A stretch of DNA of 64,000 bases from Jonesia quinghaiensis DSM 15701 (GCF_000423205.1 NZ_AUHN01000006.1:1-64000), one strand, 5' to 3'. Positions 27,401 to 36,481 are shown, counted from the stretch's first letter. A program made the numbers and translations. Notes: a model not told the origin generated them from the sequence alone.

Positions 27401-28921
27401 GGATCCCGTGACGATCGTGCCTCAGCGTCCACTTTGGGAACTGTTGTTGCAAACTCACTGCGTGACTCGCTGTCCACCCCAGAGCGTGGAGGCGCTGACT
27501 TTGGTGTGGTGAACCCAGGCGGCCTGCGGGCAGACCTGCTCTACGGCGATGACGGTGTCATCACCTACGCTGAAGCGAACGCGGTCCTGCCGTTTGTCAA
27601 TAACTTGTGGACAACCACGTTCACAGGCGCACAAGTCAAGACCATGCTTGAGCAGCAATGGCAACGCACATCAGCAGGTGACGTGCCAAGCCGCCCCTAC
27701 CTGCAACTAGGGCTGTCAGACAACGTCACCTATACCTTTGACGCATCACGCGACGAAGGGGACCGCATCACCTCTATCAGGATCAATGATGAAGAACTCG
27801 ACCCTGCCCGCGAGTACGTTGTAGGGACCTTCTCCTTCTTGGCGCAAGGTGGAGATAACTTCCACGTGTTCACGGAAGGTCAAGACACCAGAGACTCTGG
27901 ACTGATTGACCGGGAAGCGTGGATTGCCTACCTAGAAGACAACAAAGAGCTGTCCCCAAGTTTCGCGCGCCAAGGTGTTTCCGTCAGTTCTCTGCCGGGA
28001 GAACTGACACCAGGTGAAACAGTGACCACAACACTGTCACGTCTCAACATGACAAGCCTCGGCTCACCGGTGAACACGACATTGGCAGTCACATTTGATG
28101 GAGGCTCCCTCAACGAGCCAGTGACGGCAGGGGACGTTGACGTCACAACGGATGGCCAAGGAACAGCGAACGTCACCCTTGAGGTGCCCGATGCTGCTGC
28201 TGGTGCCACAGTGATGCGGTTTGTCGCTGACCCCAGCGGAACCACAGTGACTCTGCCAGTGACCGTGGCAGAAGGAACCGCACCAGAACCCGAGTTCTCT
28301 ACCCGAACTACCTTCACTGCGGGTACATCAATTGCTGGAGCCGACACAAAAATCAAGGTGAAGGTCACTGCAACCGCACCAAAAGGTAGCAAGGGCTCAA
28401 GCAAAAAACCCGGAAAGCCATTCGGAACCGTCACCTTCATGGAAGGTGACACAAAACTCGGAACGGCACGTGTGAAGAATGGCAAAGTCACCACCAGCAT
28501 CGTTCTCGATGCCGGACGCCATGCAGTCACGGCAACCTTCACCCCAGACGACACAGAACGCTACGGAGAATCAACGTCAAAGGTCGTGAAAATTAAGACC
28601 TCAAAGGCGCGTAGTGATGTGCAAACAAAGCTCGACACAACGCGGGTGACGCTGCCGGACACAGCTACCGTCAGCATTAAGGTCATCGCAAAGAAGCAGG
28701 CAGCTGCCCCGGAAGGGGCGGTCATGATCTACAGCGGACGTGACCAAATCGCTGAAGGAGTGCTCGTGCCTGGGAAAAAATCAACCAGTACGGTGGACAT
28801 CGAACTAGTTGATCTACCAGCCGGGACATACCGTGACCTTGTTGCGGTATACCCAGGCAATGACAACACGTCACGCTCGACGGAAACCATCCGAACCTTA
28901 ACGGTTCGTTCGGCACGGTAG
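24422..28921 (+). CDS. Secreted ExeM/NucH nuclease fused to UshA-type 5'-nucleotidase
   Basis: A 1499-residue exported enzyme. A signal peptide ends near residue 33 (cleavage after TALA). Then come an OB-fold region (~37-130), and an endonuclease/exonuclease/phosphatase domain (~298-650) with VASFNVLNYF, LLEIEN, TGDFNSY and SSDHDPV. A metallophosphatase domain (~658-960) with DINDFHGR, SAGDNIGAS, VGNHEFD and GHTHKQY follows, then the 5'-nucleotidase C domain (~1000-1170) and Ig-like repeats (~1200-1499). It should cut extracellular DNA and strip phosphate from the nucleotides. No LPXTG motif or anchor is visible, so it is probably released or held by its Ig domains. Confidence 0.92.
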   Translation: MMHTHRARRRTTATLLTGALAIAPLVWAPTALAANEQITPIAQIQGTGSATPLAGKSVTTRGVVTAAYPTGGFRGFVIQTPGTGETVPEASHAVFVYANSTNLPTLGQYVEVTGTAGEYNGLTQLSQPTWTALDDDVEAPTPLDIAWPETNDEREQLESMLYQPSSYDFTVSNTYSTNQYGEVGLAFGDTPLRQPTDVARPGSDKAAAIQAENIAKSVVLDDGATTNFFSTKAATPPYISLDEPFRVGAPVVFDEPVVVDYRNNLWKLNPTAQALPGEEPASAKNTRTAGPDAKSLGDADLTVASFNVLNYFTTTGEDWAAQGNTCTAYSDRAGTKITVKSCSNNGPRGAWNDQSLTRQQDKIVAAINTLDSAVVGLLEIENSAALGEEPDEATATLVAALNAAAGEERWDYIRSSTDLPPVNQQDAITNAVIYQPALVSPLGDSRALGDQSGDGQPFSNAREPLGQAFTPTDDGDPFFFVVNHFKSKGSAGPLPGDTDQGDGQGSSNASRVAQATALRDWVESTITSLSADTEQDITDVALTGDFNSYTQEDPMQVFYEAGYTNSTPELNDGEYSYSFSGLAGSLDHVLFNESFADRITGADIWNINSGESIALEYSRYNYHGTVFYAPDAYRSSDHDPVIIGLKNSRGGSDQKSVDINLLDINDFHGRIDNNTVKFAGTVEAARAEYPDSTLFLSAGDNIGASVFASAVQDDKPTLDVLNALELATSAVGNHEFDVSYEHLTTTVEDWSDFDYLGANVYTAGTTEPALKEYAVFDVSGVSVGVIGAITEETPSLVTPGGIEAIEFGDPVEAVNRVAEQLTDGDDSNGEADVLVALYHEGAGAGTPDGSDLPEEIAAGGVFADIATNTSPEVAAIFTGHTHKQYAWLGDNGDKAQRPIIQTGSYGEHIGQAVLTVDTTTGEVTEATAKNIARSTVADNELIAAYPRVAEVSSIVTQALEYAKEVGSQPVGSVTADITTAYTDGEYVDGVYTGGSRDDRASASTLGTVVANSLRDSLSTPERGGADFGVVNPGGLRADLLYGDDGVITYAEANAVLPFVNNLWTTTFTGAQVKTMLEQQWQRTSAGDVPSRPYLQLGLSDNVTYTFDASRDEGDRITSIRINDEELDPAREYVVGTFSFLAQGGDNFHVFTEGQDTRDSGLIDREAWIAYLEDNKELSPSFARQGVSVSSLPGELTPGETVTTTLSRLNMTSLGSPVNTTLAVTFDGGSLNEPVTAGDVDVTTDGQGTANVTLEVPDAAAGATVMRFVADPSGTTVTLPVTVAEGTAPEPEFSTRTTFTAGTSIAGADTKIKVKVTATAPKGSKGSSKKPGKPFGTVTFMEGDTKLGTARVKNGKVTTSIVLDAGRHAVTATFTPDDTERYGESTSKVVKIKTSKARSDVQTKLDTTRVTLPDTATVSIKVIAKKQAAAPEGAVMIYSGRDQIAEGVLVPGKKSTSTVDIELVDLPAGTYRDLVAVYPGNDNTSRSTETIRTLTVRSAR

Positions 28922-28961
28922 TGTCTCCACCCCTTAAGGGGGCATGACACCATCGTGTGAC

Positions 28962-29008
28962 AAGAACGTGCGGCGGCAACGGTAGTTTCGTTGCCGCCGC
29001 ACGTTCTT
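28962..29008 (+). terminator. Strong terminator after the nuclease gene
   Basis: A perfect 19-bp stem (28962-28980 with 28990-29008) with a 9-nt loop, then TCGTT. A small palindrome CCCCTTAAGGGG lies just before it. Confidence 0.88.
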
Positions 29009-29081
29009 CGTTATCGGGGTAGGTACAGTGCAGAATGACGTGCGTTTGCCCGTCATCGTCTGTCTAAGACATGATGGCCAC

Positions 29082-29891
29082 ATGCTTACCATCGCAACAG
29101 TGAACGTCAACGGAATTCGAGCGGCTTGGCGTAAAGGCATGCCGCAGTGGTTGGATGCAACACAACCTGATCTCCTGCTATTGCAGGAAGTCCGTGCAAC
29201 GGATGACATCATCAAAGATCTGTTTGGCCCAACCTGGACAGTTATGCACCAAGCCTGTGACATTAAAGGACGTGCCGGTGTTGCGATCGCAACGCGCCTA
29301 CCTGTGCAAGCAGTGCGCATCGGACTAGGAGCGGGGGAGCCAGAAGTCCCCGTGGATACAGGGCGGTGGATTGAAGCAGATATTTCCCTCGCCAACGGCG
29401 AAACCTTGACCGCAGTGTCTGCATATATCCACTCGGGCACAGCAGGAACCCCAAAAATGGATGAAAAGTATGCCTACCTTGAACGAGTCACAGCCCGCCT
29501 CGCTGACATTCGGGCAAGCGGTGCCTACGGGTTAGTTGGTGGTGACATCAACATCGCTCACACGAACAACGACATCAAAAACTGGCGTGGAAACAAAAAA
29601 TCCGCCGGGTTCTTACCCGAGGAGCGCGCCTACCTCGACCAGTGGTTCGATGCAGGTTGGCATGACACCCACCGCGAACTCGTGGGTGAGCAAGAAGGTC
29701 CCTACACCTGGTGGTCAAACCGCGGGCAAGCCTTCGACAATGATTCAGGGTGGCGGATTGACTACCACCTCACCACCCCCGAGCTATTTGCTCTAGCCTC
29801 TCACGCACGGGTGGATCGGGCAGCGTCGTATGACGCGAGGTGGTCAGACCACGCCCCCCTGCTCATCGATTACGACCTCACAACGGCGTAA
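29082..29891 (+). CDS. xth: Exodeoxyribonuclease III
   Basis: XthA-type AP endonuclease and 3'-5' exonuclease of base excision repair. The 269-residue protein begins MLTIATVNVNGIRAAWRKG and has LLQEVRA with the metal Glu, GGDINIAHTNNDI, and the C-terminal SDHAPLLIDY with the catalytic Asp-His. The frame is open to 29028, but the family N-terminus fits ATG 29082. Its last 14 nt overlap the convergent mrp gene. Confidence 0.93.
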   Translation: MLTIATVNVNGIRAAWRKGMPQWLDATQPDLLLLQEVRATDDIIKDLFGPTWTVMHQACDIKGRAGVAIATRLPVQAVRIGLGAGEPEVPVDTGRWIEADISLANGETLTAVSAYIHSGTAGTPKMDEKYAYLERVTARLADIRASGAYGLVGGDINIAHTNNDIKNWRGNKKSAGFLPEERAYLDQWFDAGWHDTHRELVGEQEGPYTWWSNRGQAFDNDSGWRIDYHLTTPELFALASHARVDRAASYDARWSDHAPLLIDYDLTTA

Positions 29892-31023
29892 CGTTCAGGC
29901 GCATCCCTGACAATCCTCGTTCCCGATGCGCAAGGCCCCTGGCGATGTCCCGCAGTGCGACAGCTGCGGGAACATCGGGGTGGGCGAGAACGACGGGGAC
30001 ACCATTATCTCCATCTTCGCGCAGGTTGACGTCAAGTGGAATGTGCCCCAGTAGCGGGACATCACTTCCGCTGAGCGCGGTCAGTGAGTCGGCAACTTGT
30101 TGCCCCCCACCGCTGCCAAAGAGTTCCAAACGTGTGCCATCTGGCTGCTCTAGCCACGCCATGTTTTCGATGACACCAACAAGGCGCTGGCGTGTCTGCA
30201 GTGCGATGGAACCAGCACGTTCAGCTACTTCAGAAGCAGCGAGTTGTGGGGTGGTGACGGTGAGAATTTCACTGTGGGGGAGTAGCTGAGCCACTGAAAT
30301 CGCAATGTCACCGGTTCCCGGCGGAAGGTCAAGCAAAAGCACGTCAAGGTCTCCCCAATACACATCAGTGAGGAACTGCTCTAGCGCTCGGTGAAGCATC
30401 GGCCCGCGCCACACAACCGGTTGCCCCGCTGGGACAAACATGCCAATGGAAACAACCTTGACCTCGTGGGCGATAGGCGGCAGCAGCATGGAATCCACTT
30501 TGGTGGGAAGCCCGCGTGCACCCAGAAGGCGCGGGATAGAAAAACCGTAGATGTCGGCGTCAATGACACCAACCTTGACCCCGTCGGCGGCCAGCGCAGC
30601 CGCAAGATTAGCAGTGACTGTGGATTTCCCAACCCCGCCCTTACCAGAGGCGATAGCGTACACCTTGGTCAACGAGCCCGGCTGAGTAAAGGGGATAACT
30701 GGAGTTGCTGAACCACGCAGGAGAATACGCAACTCTTCACGTTGCTGCTGGGTCATAGCGCCCAACTCCACTGCAACCGAATGCACGCCTTCAACCTGGC
30801 TGACCGCGTCAACAATCCGAGACTCAATGGTTGACTTCATGGGGCAGCCCTCAGTGGTGAGGTCAATGCCAATCACTGCATGGTACCCCTGTTCTTGTTC
30901 AACAAGTTCCACCGAGCGCACCATGTTCAACTCGGTAATGGGGCGCCGGATTTCGGGGTCAATGACGTTTTTCAGAGCGTGATGGATCTGGGCGGTGAGG
31001 TCGGAACGTTGCGTGGTCGACAT
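29878..31023 (-). CDS. mrp: Mrp/ApbC family iron-sulfur carrier ATPase
   Basis: A 381-residue P-loop ATPase thought to carry Fe-S clusters. The N-terminal MIP18/DUF59 domain has IDPEIRRPITEL and TEGCPMK. The ATPase has the deviant Walker A SGKGGVGKST, DADIYGFSIPRLLG and LDLPPGTGD. The cluster-binding CxxC of E. coli Mrp, expected after ENM, is absent: the segment reads AWLEQPDGTRLELFGSGGG. From memory the mycobacterial Mrp also lacks it. Followed upstream by DUF1003 and MgtE_N/CBS genes, an order shared with M. tuberculosis. Confidence 0.92.
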   Translation of the reverse strand: MSTTQRSDLTAQIHHALKNVIDPEIRRPITELNMVRSVELVEQEQGYHAVIGIDLTTEGCPMKSTIESRIVDAVSQVEGVHSVAVELGAMTQQQREELRILLRGSATPVIPFTQPGSLTKVYAIASGKGGVGKSTVTANLAAALAADGVKVGVIDADIYGFSIPRLLGARGLPTKVDSMLLPPIAHEVKVVSIGMFVPAGQPVVWRGPMLHRALEQFLTDVYWGDLDVLLLDLPPGTGDIAISVAQLLPHSEILTVTTPQLAASEVAERAGSIALQTRQRLVGVIENMAWLEQPDGTRLELFGSGGGQQVADSLTALSGSDVPLLGHIPLDVNLREDGDNGVPVVLAHPDVPAAVALRDIARGLAHRERGLSGMRLNVTPL

Positions 31024-31047
31024 GTGCCCCAGTCTAGTCAGAGACTG

Positions 31048-31593
31048 TCAGGTGTTTGTAGGTGGATTGTCCTGCGAAGATGCATCCCCCGTGCCATTGC
31101 CTGCTGACTCGGCTGCTGTACGCTGCAGTTCCTCGAACAGGCCTCGAAGTTCCGAGCGAACAAAATCACGGGTAGCGACCTCACCCATCGCGATGCGTAG
31201 TGACGCCATCTCCCGAGCCAAATATTCGGTGTCAGCAAGGTTGCGTTCCGCGCGTTGCCGGTCCTGCTCAGCTGAGACCCGGTCACGATCGGCTTGACGG
31301 TTTTGGGCAAGCAAAATCAAGGGAGCGGAATACGAGGCTTGAATGGAGAGCATCAATGTGAGGGCGGTGAACCCATTTGCTGCCTTATCGAACCGGAGAT
31401 CTTGAGGACCGATTGTGTTCCACAGGAGCCAAATCACACAAAACAGTGTCATGTAAAGAAGGAACTTTGGGGTCCCCATAAATCTGGCGATCGTTTCTGC
31501 GACTTGCCCGAAAGAGTCTTCATTCCCGCGAGTCTTTGGGCGAGACCACAATGTCCGTCTCACTTCACGGGGGGTGTCGAGGCGTTCAGCCAT
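31048..31593 (-). CDS. DUF1003 membrane protein
   Basis: A 181-residue protein with two membrane segments (~45-65 and ~75-100), the conserved FDKAANGFTALTLMLSIQAS between them and QNRQADRDR after them. A coiled-coil-like charged C-terminal part follows. This is the DUF1003 pattern; its function is unknown. Its ATG lies 8 nt inside the end of the MgtE_N/CBS gene, so translation is coupled and a joint role in magnesium or membrane homeostasis is possible but unproven. Confidence 0.85.
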   Translation of the reverse strand: MAERLDTPREVRRTLWSRPKTRGNEDSFGQVAETIARFMGTPKFLLYMTLFCVIWLLWNTIGPQDLRFDKAANGFTALTLMLSIQASYSAPLILLAQNRQADRDRVSAEQDRQRAERNLADTEYLAREMASLRIAMGEVATRDFVRSELRGLFEELQRTAAESAGNGTGDASSQDNPPTNT

Positions 31594-32914
31594 GGATGTC
31601 GCCCTCCTTTTCGTCGGTCAATGTGGTGTGTGGGCGCTCACGCCAATCGTCGGGGAGCATGTGGTCAAGAATGTCATCAACGGACACCACGCCCAGTAGT
31701 CGACGTTCACTGTCGAGCACAGGCAGTGCCATCGCGTTGTAGGCGGCGAAGAGGCGAGCGACATGACCTAAGCGGGCATCTGTTGTGACGTGTTCGATGT
31801 CCGTATCTAAAACGGAACCCACAGGTGAGTGCGGAGGCTCACGCAGCAGACGTTGGAAGTGCGCGACCCCTAAGAACCTGCCGGTGGGAGTCTCCAAGGG
31901 GGGACGGACGACAAAAACTGTCGACGCGAGAGCAGGGTGAAGGTCGCGGCGTCTAATGTGCGCCAGTGCAAGGGCAATAGGGGTTTCGGGAGCAAGAATG
32001 ACCGGTTCAGTGGTCATCATCCCGCCAGCAGTGTTCTCGTCGTATGACAACAACCGGCGCACGTCTTTTGCCTCTTCGGGCTCCATGGCTTCCAGGAGCT
32101 CCGCGGCTTGATCGTCGGGGAGTTCGTGAAGGAGGTCTGCGGCATCGTCTGGTTGCATGACTTCGAGAACGTCCGCGGCGCGTTCAGTTTCTAATGCTGA
32201 CAGGATGGCAACCTGGTCGTCTTCGGGAAGTTCCTCAAGCACGTCAGCAAGTCGTTCGTTATCCAGAGCCGCGGCGACTTCGAGTCGACGCACATCTCCA
32301 AGTTCATGGAGTAGATCAGCGAGGTCGGCTGGCTTCATGTCAGCGTGCGCGGCGAGCAACGATGCGGCACCCTGTTCAACGCTGGTGTATTCCAACCCCT
32401 GCACGGCACTGACGTCAACAATGAACGTTTCACCGCGTCGCCGTAGTAAGCCACCTTGACGTCCGACTCCACGACGGACGAACACCCGAGAGATGTTCCA
32501 GTCGCCGGTCCGGGTCTTCTCTAGGGCGACATCTTCAATGAGCGCCTCGCCCGAACCGTCTTTGAGGGTGACTCTGCGGTCGAGGAGTTCGCCTAGCACC
32601 AAAGTTTCGGTGGCGCGTTGCTCGAATCGACGCATATTGAGTAGCCCAGTAGATATCACTTGGCCAGCGTCAATAGACGTGATGCGAGTTAAGGGGAGGA
32701 ATACGCGCCGCTTACCGGGCACTTCCACCACCAGGCCTACAGCGCGGGGAGCGCGTGTGAGCCGCAGCAGGACAACAACGTCACGAACTCGCCCAACCTG
32801 ATCCCCCAAGGGGTCAAAGACGGGAGTGCCGGCAAGTTTGGCGACGAAGACTTGAGTACTGATGCTGCTCACGTACTTAAGGGTACGCAAGATCTGCTGT
32901 TCGTACCTGCGCAT
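31586..32914 (-). CDS. MgtE N-domain/CBS protein without transporter domain
   Basis: A 442-residue cytosolic protein. PRC-barrel-like segments (LAGTPVFDPLGDQVGRVRDVVV and a second one) come first, then an MgtE_N superhelical domain (~200-300) of repeated LLHELPDDQAAELLE units, then two CBS motifs. The magnesium channel part of MgtE is missing. The form matches Rv1232c-type proteins, presumably a Mg or nucleotide sensor. ATG 32914 is chosen for the AGGA 6 nt before it; a GTG at 32872 is the alternative. First gene of the MgtE_N-DUF1003-mrp run. Confidence 0.86.
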   Translation of the reverse strand: MRRYEQQILRTLKYVSSISTQVFVAKLAGTPVFDPLGDQVGRVRDVVVLLRLTRAPRAVGLVVEVPGKRRVFLPLTRITSIDAGQVISTGLLNMRRFEQRATETLVLGELLDRRVTLKDGSGEALIEDVALEKTRTGDWNISRVFVRRGVGRQGGLLRRRGETFIVDVSAVQGLEYTSVEQGAASLLAAHADMKPADLADLLHELGDVRRLEVAAALDNERLADVLEELPEDDQVAILSALETERAADVLEVMQPDDAADLLHELPDDQAAELLEAMEPEEAKDVRRLLSYDENTAGGMMTTEPVILAPETPIALALAHIRRRDLHPALASTVFVVRPPLETPTGRFLGVAHFQRLLREPPHSPVGSVLDTDIEHVTTDARLGHVARLFAAYNAMALPVLDSERRLLGVVSVDDILDHMLPDDWRERPHTTLTDEKEGDIHG

Positions 32915-33042
32915 CCACGTTCCTGTGATGAACCGTGGTGTGGATCGCACAGGAGTGTGAAGAGAGTACGCCGTCAGCAAACAAGGAGAGGTGCCCTACG
33001 TCTTCTCAGGACTTTCCCACTGAGGTGGGGAAGAATAGTGCC

Positions 33043-33978
33043 ATGAGCATGATGAAGCCCGCAGCACCTCCGAAGGTTCCCACCATGCCGCGTGGAGAAC
33101 CCATCGCGGTGTACTCGACTTACCTCAAAGCGCAGAAAGCGGTTGACGCTCTCTCGGATGCCGGGTTCGCAGTACAGCACGTCACCATTGTTGGCCATGA
33201 CCTGCACATGGTGGAACGAGTTACTGGGCGTTTGACCTACCCGCGTGTAGCTGCCGCAGGGTTTGCCTCCGGTGCATGGTTCGGTTTATTTGTCGGGTTG
33301 CTCTTGTCGCTGTTCTCCCCGAACGGTAATAGCTTCGCAATCTTTGCTGCGATTGTTATCGGTGGAGCATTTGGCCTGTTGTTCTCAGTGTTGTCCTATG
33401 CGCTCACTGGGGGTAAACGGGACTTCACATCACAGAGTCAAATCGTGGCAGCGCGCTACGTGTTGCTGTGCTCAGGTGAAGTGTCAGGAAAAGCGCTGAA
33501 CATCTTGCGGGAAAAACAAGTCACCGGTGACGTTGCTGGGCCCGGTGGCGCCGCAGCGATAAGCGTGCCGATGCCCGTTGCACACCAACAAGCACCACCC
33601 ATGGGAACTGCATCGCCACACGTCGGCAACACTGAGCCAGGAGTTCCGGGAAACGATCACTCTGCGACGTCACCCTCAGCACCAGCAGACAACGCAGCTC
33701 CTGCGGGCCCACCGCGTACCTACGGTGAGGCAATCGATGCTGCTCGCCGTCAAGAAGCAGTTCGCCAAGCAGCCGCGCACCACACTGGAACTGCTACAGT
33801 TCCGCACGCAGAATCCGCACCGCGAGGCGGCGAAACATCGGGCGACCAATCGGACACGCCAGAAGCCGAACAGGACGCCCCACACGGAGCAAACAGCACA
33901 CCGCCGCAGGCCGATGACACGCAACACAATGCGGCGGCCAGTGAGAACAAAAAGGAAAACCCTTTCCGCGCTCCCTAA
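33043..33978 (+). CDS. General stress protein 17M-like membrane protein
   Basis: A 311-residue protein. Residues ~15-55 form the YflT/general-stress-17M-like domain (IAVYSTYLKAQKAVDALSDAG). Two hydrophobic segments (~70-120) follow, then a C-terminal half of low complexity rich in Ala, Pro, Gln, His and Glu that is probably unfolded. It is divergent from the MgtE_N/CBS gene, as the Rv1232c-Rv1234 region would predict. ATG 33043 fits the domain start; the frame is open further upstream. Confidence 0.8.
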   Translation: MSMMKPAAPPKVPTMPRGEPIAVYSTYLKAQKAVDALSDAGFAVQHVTIVGHDLHMVERVTGRLTYPRVAAAGFASGAWFGLFVGLLLSLFSPNGNSFAIFAAIVIGGAFGLLFSVLSYALTGGKRDFTSQSQIVAARYVLLCSGEVSGKALNILREKQVTGDVAGPGGAAAISVPMPVAHQQAPPMGTASPHVGNTEPGVPGNDHSATSPSAPADNAAPAGPPRTYGEAIDAARRQEAVRQAAAHHTGTATVPHAESAPRGGETSGDQSDTPEAEQDAPHGANSTPPQADDTQHNAAASENKKENPFRAP

Positions 33979-34016
33979 CCGCCGCATGGTGGCGATGACA
34001 AGCTGTAGCGATCAGG

Positions 34017-35561
34017 CTAAGACAGCAGGCTAGCCATCCACTCTTCGACATCCTCAGGTGTTCGCGGGAGCGCGGCACTGAGATTCTCATTGCCGTCCGC
34101 AGTCACCAGAACATCATCTTCAATACGCACCCCAATGCCGCGGTATTCCGCGGGGACAGTCAAGTCGTCAGCCTTGAAGTACAAGCCTGGTTCAATGGTG
34201 AAGACCATCCCAGGTTCCAGTACCCCGTCGACGTACATGTCACGGCGAGCCTGAGCGCAGTCATGGACATCAAGACCGAGGTGGTGGCTGGTGCCGTGCA
34301 CCATCCACCGACGGTGCTGCTGTCCCTCAGGGGTGAGAGACTCTTCAGCTGACACAGGGAGAAGCCCCCACTGCTCAAGGCGCGCAGCGATAACGCGCAT
34401 CGCGGCGGCGTGAACATCAGAGAACCGTGCCCCAGGAACAGCAGCCACAAACGCTGCATCCGCTGCGTCAAGAACAGCCTGGTATACCTTGCGCTGAGTG
34501 TCCGTGAACGTACCGTCAACAGGAAGGGTGCGGGTGACATCGGCGGTGTACAGGGATTCCACCTCTACCCCCGCATCGATGAGCACCAACTCGCCGGCGC
34601 GTACTGCACCGTCATTGGTAATCCAGTGCAGTGTCGTTGCGTGCTCGCCTGAGGCGGCAATTGTCTCGTACCCCACGGTGTTGCCTTCAAGGCGCGCATG
34701 CGCCCCAAAAACCGTTTCGATAACCCGTTCACCACGCTGGTGCTTCACCGCACGCGGGAGGTTGCGAACAACCTCGTGGAAACCTTCAATGGACTGGTTG
34801 ACCGCTTCGCGAAGTTCTGCGATTTCCCACTCGTCTTTCACCAGACGAATTTCGGAAAGCGCCTCGAGCAGCTCAGCATCAAGGTCTGCGGTCGATTCAC
34901 CGGCAAGCCCAGCCTGCTCTCGCAGCATCTCGACTAGTGACTCAACACCGGCGTCTACCTCCGGAATAATCCGCAAGGACACGTGTCCTTCGCCAAGGTC
35001 TTTCGCCAAAACATCGGACAACGTATCAATGTGAACAGCGCGAATGCCCGTCACCTTCGTCACATCATCCAACGTTGGACGGGCGCCTACCCAAAACTCA
35101 CCGTAGCGGGCGTCAGCATAAAACTCTTCCGAATCACGATCTGCCAACGGGCGCACAAACAGTAGTGCTTCGTGCCCGGCAGAAGCGCCATCGAAGCCTA
35201 CCTGTGGGTCAAGAACAAGCACAGCGTCTGGCTCTTGATCCGTACCAAACCCAGTCAGATGCGCAAAAGCGCTGTGTGGTCGGAAGCGGTAGTCGGTGTC
35301 ATTCGAGCGGACTTTCAACGCGCCAGCAGGGATCACAAGGCGTTCACCAGGGAAACGAGCACTCACGGCTTCACGGCGTGCCGGGGTGTATGCGGCGAAG
35401 GGGCCAGGGACCGCGCCAAGGTCACTGCGGGGTGCCCACCCCGATGTCATAAACTCTTTGAACTTTTCAGAATTGGGGCGGTGTGAACGGTTGTTCACAC
35501 GGTCCTTGATGTCTGACTCTGCAGGATCGGCGGATTGCGCCGGGGAATTGTCCGTAACCAT
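34017..35561 (-). CDS. pepP: Xaa-Pro aminopeptidase (aminopeptidase P)
   Basis: A 514-residue M24 metallopeptidase that removes N-terminal residues preceding proline. The N-terminal creatinase-like domain (YRFRPHSAFAHLTGFG) is followed by the pita-bread domain with all five metal ligands: DAGVE, TADVTRT, HGTSHHLGLDVHD, TIEPGLY and RIEDDVLV. The first ~50 residues are a polar extension. ATG 35561 has GGGAAG upstream; a GTG at 35585 is possible. It is divergent from the PHP gene. Confidence 0.93.
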   Translation of the reverse strand: MVTDNSPAQSADPAESDIKDRVNNRSHRPNSEKFKEFMTSGWAPRSDLGAVPGPFAAYTPARREAVSARFPGERLVIPAGALKVRSNDTDYRFRPHSAFAHLTGFGTDQEPDAVLVLDPQVGFDGASAGHEALLFVRPLADRDSEEFYADARYGEFWVGARPTLDDVTKVTGIRAVHIDTLSDVLAKDLGEGHVSLRIIPEVDAGVESLVEMLREQAGLAGESTADLDAELLEALSEIRLVKDEWEIAELREAVNQSIEGFHEVVRNLPRAVKHQRGERVIETVFGAHARLEGNTVGYETIAASGEHATTLHWITNDGAVRAGELVLIDAGVEVESLYTADVTRTLPVDGTFTDTQRKVYQAVLDAADAAFVAAVPGARFSDVHAAAMRVIAARLEQWGLLPVSAEESLTPEGQQHRRWMVHGTSHHLGLDVHDCAQARRDMYVDGVLEPGMVFTIEPGLYFKADDLTVPAEYRGIGVRIEDDVLVTADGNENLSAALPRTPEDVEEWMASLLS

Positions 35562-35638
35562 ACTTCCCAGTCTCTCACTGAGCACGCCTCATCGCCCAGC
35601 CCGTCAAGACACGAGGTGGCGAGCCGTATATTGGAAGG

Positions 35639-36481
35639 ATGCGTATCGACCTTCACACCCACTCCACTGTCTCTGACGGAACGACAAGCCCTGCGCAGGT
35701 TGTTGCTCAAGCAGCCGCTGAAGGACTGGACGTCATTGCTTTGACAGACCACGACTCGACACTGGGATGGGAAGAAGCAACGAGCGAAGCACGCGCACAG
35801 GACATCATCTTGGTTCCTGGAGCTGAAATATCCGCCCGATGCGGCGGCATATCCGTGCATGTTCTGTCTTATTTGCACGACCCAGACAACCCGGCGATGA
35901 GAGAACACGAACGGCGAGTCCAAGAAGCCCGCCGCGATCGAGCCCGCATCATGGTTGATCGACTTGCTCAAGACCACCCCATCACATGGGACGACGTTAT
36001 TGAGCAAACCAAACCTGGAACGACCATTGGGCGCCCGCATCTGGCTGATGCACTTGTTCGCGCGGGAATCGTTACGGACCGCAGTGAAGCGTTCGATACG
36101 TTGCTATGGACCGGAAGTCCCTATTACGTGCATCACTATGCTCCTGAAGCGGTGACTGCCGTTGAGATGATCTGTGCTGCTGGGGGAGTGGCAGTTTTTG
36201 CGCACCCTGGGGCCAGTGCACGAGGCGCCGTTGTCGCTGATACCGTGATCGAGGATATGATCTCAGCTGGACTGCATGGGTTGGAGATCCACCATCGTGA
36301 TAACCCACCCCATGAGCGCACCCGCCTGACCGGCATTGCGCAACGTCACGGAGTATTGGTGACGGGGTCTAGCGACTTCCACGGGGACGGCAAACCTAAC
36401 CGTCTTGGAGAGAACACCACCACCCTTGAGGTGTTCCAGAGCATTGAGGAGCTGGGCGTGACGCCAGTGGTACGACCGTGA
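35639..36481 (+). CDS. PHP domain phosphoesterase (TrpH/RNase AM-like)
   Basis: A 280-residue metal-dependent phosphoesterase. The PHP motifs are intact: DLHTHSTVSDG, LTDHDS, GAEIS, HPGA, and SSDFHG with the late Asp/His. Relatives include YciV/TrpH, which act as 5'-3' exoribonucleases or 3',5'-bisphosphate nucleotidases, so RNA turnover or nucleotide recycling is likely. Its stop overlaps the marC start by 4 nt, a pairing I recall in many actinobacteria. Confidence 0.88.
   Translation: MRIDLHTHSTVSDGTTSPAQVVAQAAAEGLDVIALTDHDSTLGWEEATSEARAQDIILVPGAEISARCGGISVHVLSYLHDPDNPAMREHERRVQEARRDRARIMVDRLAQDHPITWDDVIEQTKPGTTIGRPHLADALVRAGIVTDRSEAFDTLLWTGSPYYVHHYAPEAVTAVEMICAAGGVAVFAHPGASARGAVVADTVIEDMISAGLHGLEIHHRDNPPHERTRLTGIAQRHGVLVTGSSDFHGDGKPNRLGENTTTLEVFQSIEELGVTPVVRP

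Noticed and set aside
34498-35034. Open frame opposite the aminopeptidase gene
   Set aside because: Antisense, Ser-rich, no ribosome binding site.
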